Source: Streptomyces seoulensis (GTDB lineage Bacteria; Actinomycetota; Actinomycetes; Streptomycetales; Streptomycetaceae). Taken from it: a DNA stretch of 64,000 nucleotides. A program made the position numbers and the translations under genes. A model generated the notes under the pieces. That model saw only the letters and a list, made by a program, of their open reading frames with translations, had not been told where the DNA came from and ran no database searches. The stretch is from NCBI RefSeq assembly GCF_022846655.1, contig NZ_AP025667.1, positions 2,951,001 to 3,015,000 on the forward strand. The letters are read 5' to 3'. Of this stretch, positions 63,301 through 64,000 are shown one piece after another. Each line of letters starts with the position of its first letter. Position 1 is the stretch's first letter.

Positions 63301-63551
63301 GCTTCGTACTCGGGACGGTCCTCGCCTTCGGGCAACAGGCAGTAACGCAGCCAGTGCATGCGACCGAGGATGCTGGAGGCTTCCAGGTCGTCGGACGGTT
63401 CGCCGATGATCCTCGCGAGGGTCGGCAGCGCCTTCTCCACCTCGATGTGGAAGGCCAGAGCACGGTCATTGGTCTCCGCGTGCTTCGTCAGTGCCGAGTC
63501 CAGCCCCGTCAGCAGAAGGCGCTTGGTGATTTTGTCGAAGAGCTGACCCAT
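60387..63551 (-). CDS. TPR-rich CHAT-domain (caspase-like) protein
   Basis: 1054 residues. Roughly residues 120-560 are tetratricopeptide-like repeats (AVADLDRAIWLLRGAV, AEALRLRGERTGGRDDLDAAVVFA, ALGNLSNALRIRGESTGDRTDLDNAVDAA). A helical linker precedes the C-terminal CHAT domain (about 760-1045). The putative catalytic dyad is His in HFACHGISD (about 912) and Cys in FAFLSACRTAAGSW (about 957), followed by SAFQVSGYRQVVGTLWPVDDE. It starts at MGQLFDKITKRLLLTG. CHAT proteases cleave partner proteins in some immune and death pathways (family knowledge). First gene of a three-gene operon. Confidence 0.92.
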   Translation of the reverse strand: MGQLFDKITKRLLLTGLDSALTKHAETNDRALAFHIEVEKALPTLARIIGEPSDDLEASSILGRMHWLRYCLLPEGEDRPEYEAVVYWLWPVRRQRPEKLSPHLREVLAEPGYGHCATGRLSRFGVTDAVADLDRAIWLLRGAVRDHAPHELYHRDLLAEALRLRGERTGGRDDLDAAVVFATETLARTPATGEDRPVHASRLGLALLTRSALTGSADDLKGAVLRLREAANASSENEDLAAHTNNLAMAVRARAESSGSLDDLAEAITEATRSVRACRPENPRYAVALGNLSNALRIRGESTGDRTDLDNAVDAARTAVGQPGQAPSAQARHQSGLSSALTVKAEIERDVNLVDQAVRAGREAVRLCPDDHPDLGLIQTNVSNTMRVRAELVGTPEAIGDAVEAARDSVSATLPAHQRPFALTNLANALLSRAMSAPERAPQDSDAAVEALVRAAGLLTPGHPFATTVQHNLGNAYRVRFGLSARSQDMEAGVAAYRLAAASPSPGQAVVAATGWGWLAGLAGRWELSAEGYRRAGELVGLTAPRTIALIDRELRLAKVEGASWSATAALLNAGDVDTAVALFERMRGVLIGQALDERPDLTGLRQHDAGLADRFTTCRAALRQLDASTASSRSTLGPGSARFSAARHQRIGEELAAVVGEIRAIPEYADFLKPPPLPELLSSLPDGHTVLVNCSALRCDAIVVSRDGIRPPVPLPDLTVASAVEHAASLFDAVEEVERAAGPALAPAAQARITETLEWLWDTIAEPVLESLDTRPDDGPARIWWCPSGAVSFLPLHAAGHHDTRFDARPRTVIDRAVSSYTPTLRALAHAARPAAPGTAVTPVRVAAIGVPHIAGGPLADGRALPDLAGAQAEVEWLSALFGERADVLSGPDVTFSEVVALLRRAPWVHFACHGISDVVEPSASRLLLPDHLTRPLAVPEIAALPLDHAEFAFLSACRTAAGSWRLPDEALHLASAFQVSGYRQVVGTLWPVDDEHISGPVRTVYERLAADGDPDGAATALREAVLRLRGLWSRAPSVWAGYVHSGAPARQR

Positions 63552-63740
63552 TCCAGACTTCCCCCCTGGCGGCCTGTTCGGGAGCGCATCATCTCAGAGG
63601 CGGAGAAAGCGGGCTACGGTCACGAGGGGGCGGGGAAGGCGGCTGCTCCCGCGACTTTCCTGACCACGGCCGTGAAGTAGCCGTGTTGGCAGCCGGTTTC
63701 GGGCGCGGGCCACGTGCCTCCGCTCCACGAAGCCGCTGTC

Positions 63741-64000
63741 TCAGCGCTGGCGTCCGTGTCCGCCGTGCCGTCGGTTCTGCTTCCTGCTGGGGCGTCTGCC
63801 CTTCGCCTTCGCCTTGGCGTTGCCGGTGCGTCCGCCCGCAGCCTGCACGGGGTGCCCCCGCCAGTCGGTGCTGTGGTCGTCCGACAGGCTCGCCGCATAC
63901 GTGAGCGCGTGCTGGATCTGCAGCGACAACAGGCGCTGGGACTCGGATGAAGGGAGCTCGCTCTGCCAGGGGCAGACTGAGTACCAGCCCTCATCCGGAC
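63741..64000 (-). CDS. C-terminal part of a hypothetical protein (5' end off window)
   Basis: The minus frame is open from the right edge to a TGA at 63741 and reads DEGWYSVCPWQSELPSS, SQRLLSLQIQHALTYAASLSDDHSTDWRGHPV, then a Lys/Arg-rich tail (GNAKAKAKGRRPSRKQNRR, ending GGHGRQR). The consistent composition and lack of internal stops argue for a real gene beginning outside the window. A TTG at 63929 is in frame but lies mid-domain. Family unknown. It lies 190 bp upstream of the CHAT operon on the same strand. Confidence 0.65.
   Translation of the reverse strand, partial: PDEGWYSVCPWQSELPSSESQRLLSLQIQHALTYAASLSDDHSTDWRGHPVQAAGGRTGNAKAKAKGRRPSRKQNRRHGGHGRQR

Overview
The window is very GC-rich (third codon positions almost always G or C), uses GTG and TTG starts freely, packs genes in ATGA/GTGA-overlapping operons and carries families typical of Streptomyces: DUF574 methyltransferase, PAS-GAF-SpoIIE phosphatase, TipAS regulator, SseB-like protein, GH75 chitosanase and an Rv1733c-type protein. 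It is most likely a Streptomyces chromosome. The organism and all functions are inferred from sequence alone.

Region 1 (1-9420) is the greater part of a phenazine biosynthetic operon on the + strand: phzC (cut by the left edge), phzD, phzE, a small orf, phzF, phzG. These are followed by genes resembling the D-alanylgriseoluteic acid (ehp) pathway: a glyoxalase-fold binding/resistance protein (EhpR-like), an adenylating enzyme (EhpF-like), an aldehyde-dehydrogenase-fold reductase (EhpG-like), then an LCM-type methyltransferase. The core would make phenazine carboxylic acids from chorismate, and the EhpF/G pair would reduce a ring carboxylate toward aldehyde or hydroxymethyl. A phzA/B homologue is not in view and may lie to the left.

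Region 2 (9450-17450) holds mainly envelope genes on the - strand: a secreted amidase-domain protein, a polysaccharide-deacetylase-like membrane protein and a class A PBP whose transpeptidase motifs are degenerate. A DUF574 methyltransferase and a molybdopterin-dehydrogenase FAD-domain protein follow on the + strand.

Region 3 (17440-47969) is mixed core and accessory genome. It includes MarR with an MFS-universal-stress fusion, an NCS1 permease with a decayed cysteine hydrolase, UppP, FadR with asparaginase, a D,D-carboxypeptidase, a Mo-oxidoreductase/flavin-reductase pair, MarR divergent from a membrane protein, a PP2C phosphatase, an old-yellow-enzyme/PadR operon, chitosanase and dhaKLM. 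Two 15-bp minisatellites (22.4 and 40.2 kb) and a shared operator core link the MarR gene at 22.6 kb to the oxidoreductase operon at 40.5 kb.

Region 4 (47970-58940) is a scarred accessory zone: a gene-poor stretch with a possible CRISPR relic, a double-truncation scar, a deleted IS5-type transposase, a nearly complete 858-bp IS5-family element with TTA target duplication and an amber-disrupted transposase, and a recombinase-like remnant. Intact-looking genes among these include a PIG-L deacetylase, a lipoprotein, a TipA-like regulator, a serine hydrolase and an S41 protease.

Region 5 (58945-63551) is a compact - strand operon: a 1054-residue TPR-CHAT protease-like protein, a small Cys-pair (zinc-ribbon-like) protein and a membrane protein. 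This is the best candidate in the window for an undescribed system. A further - strand gene is cut by the right edge.
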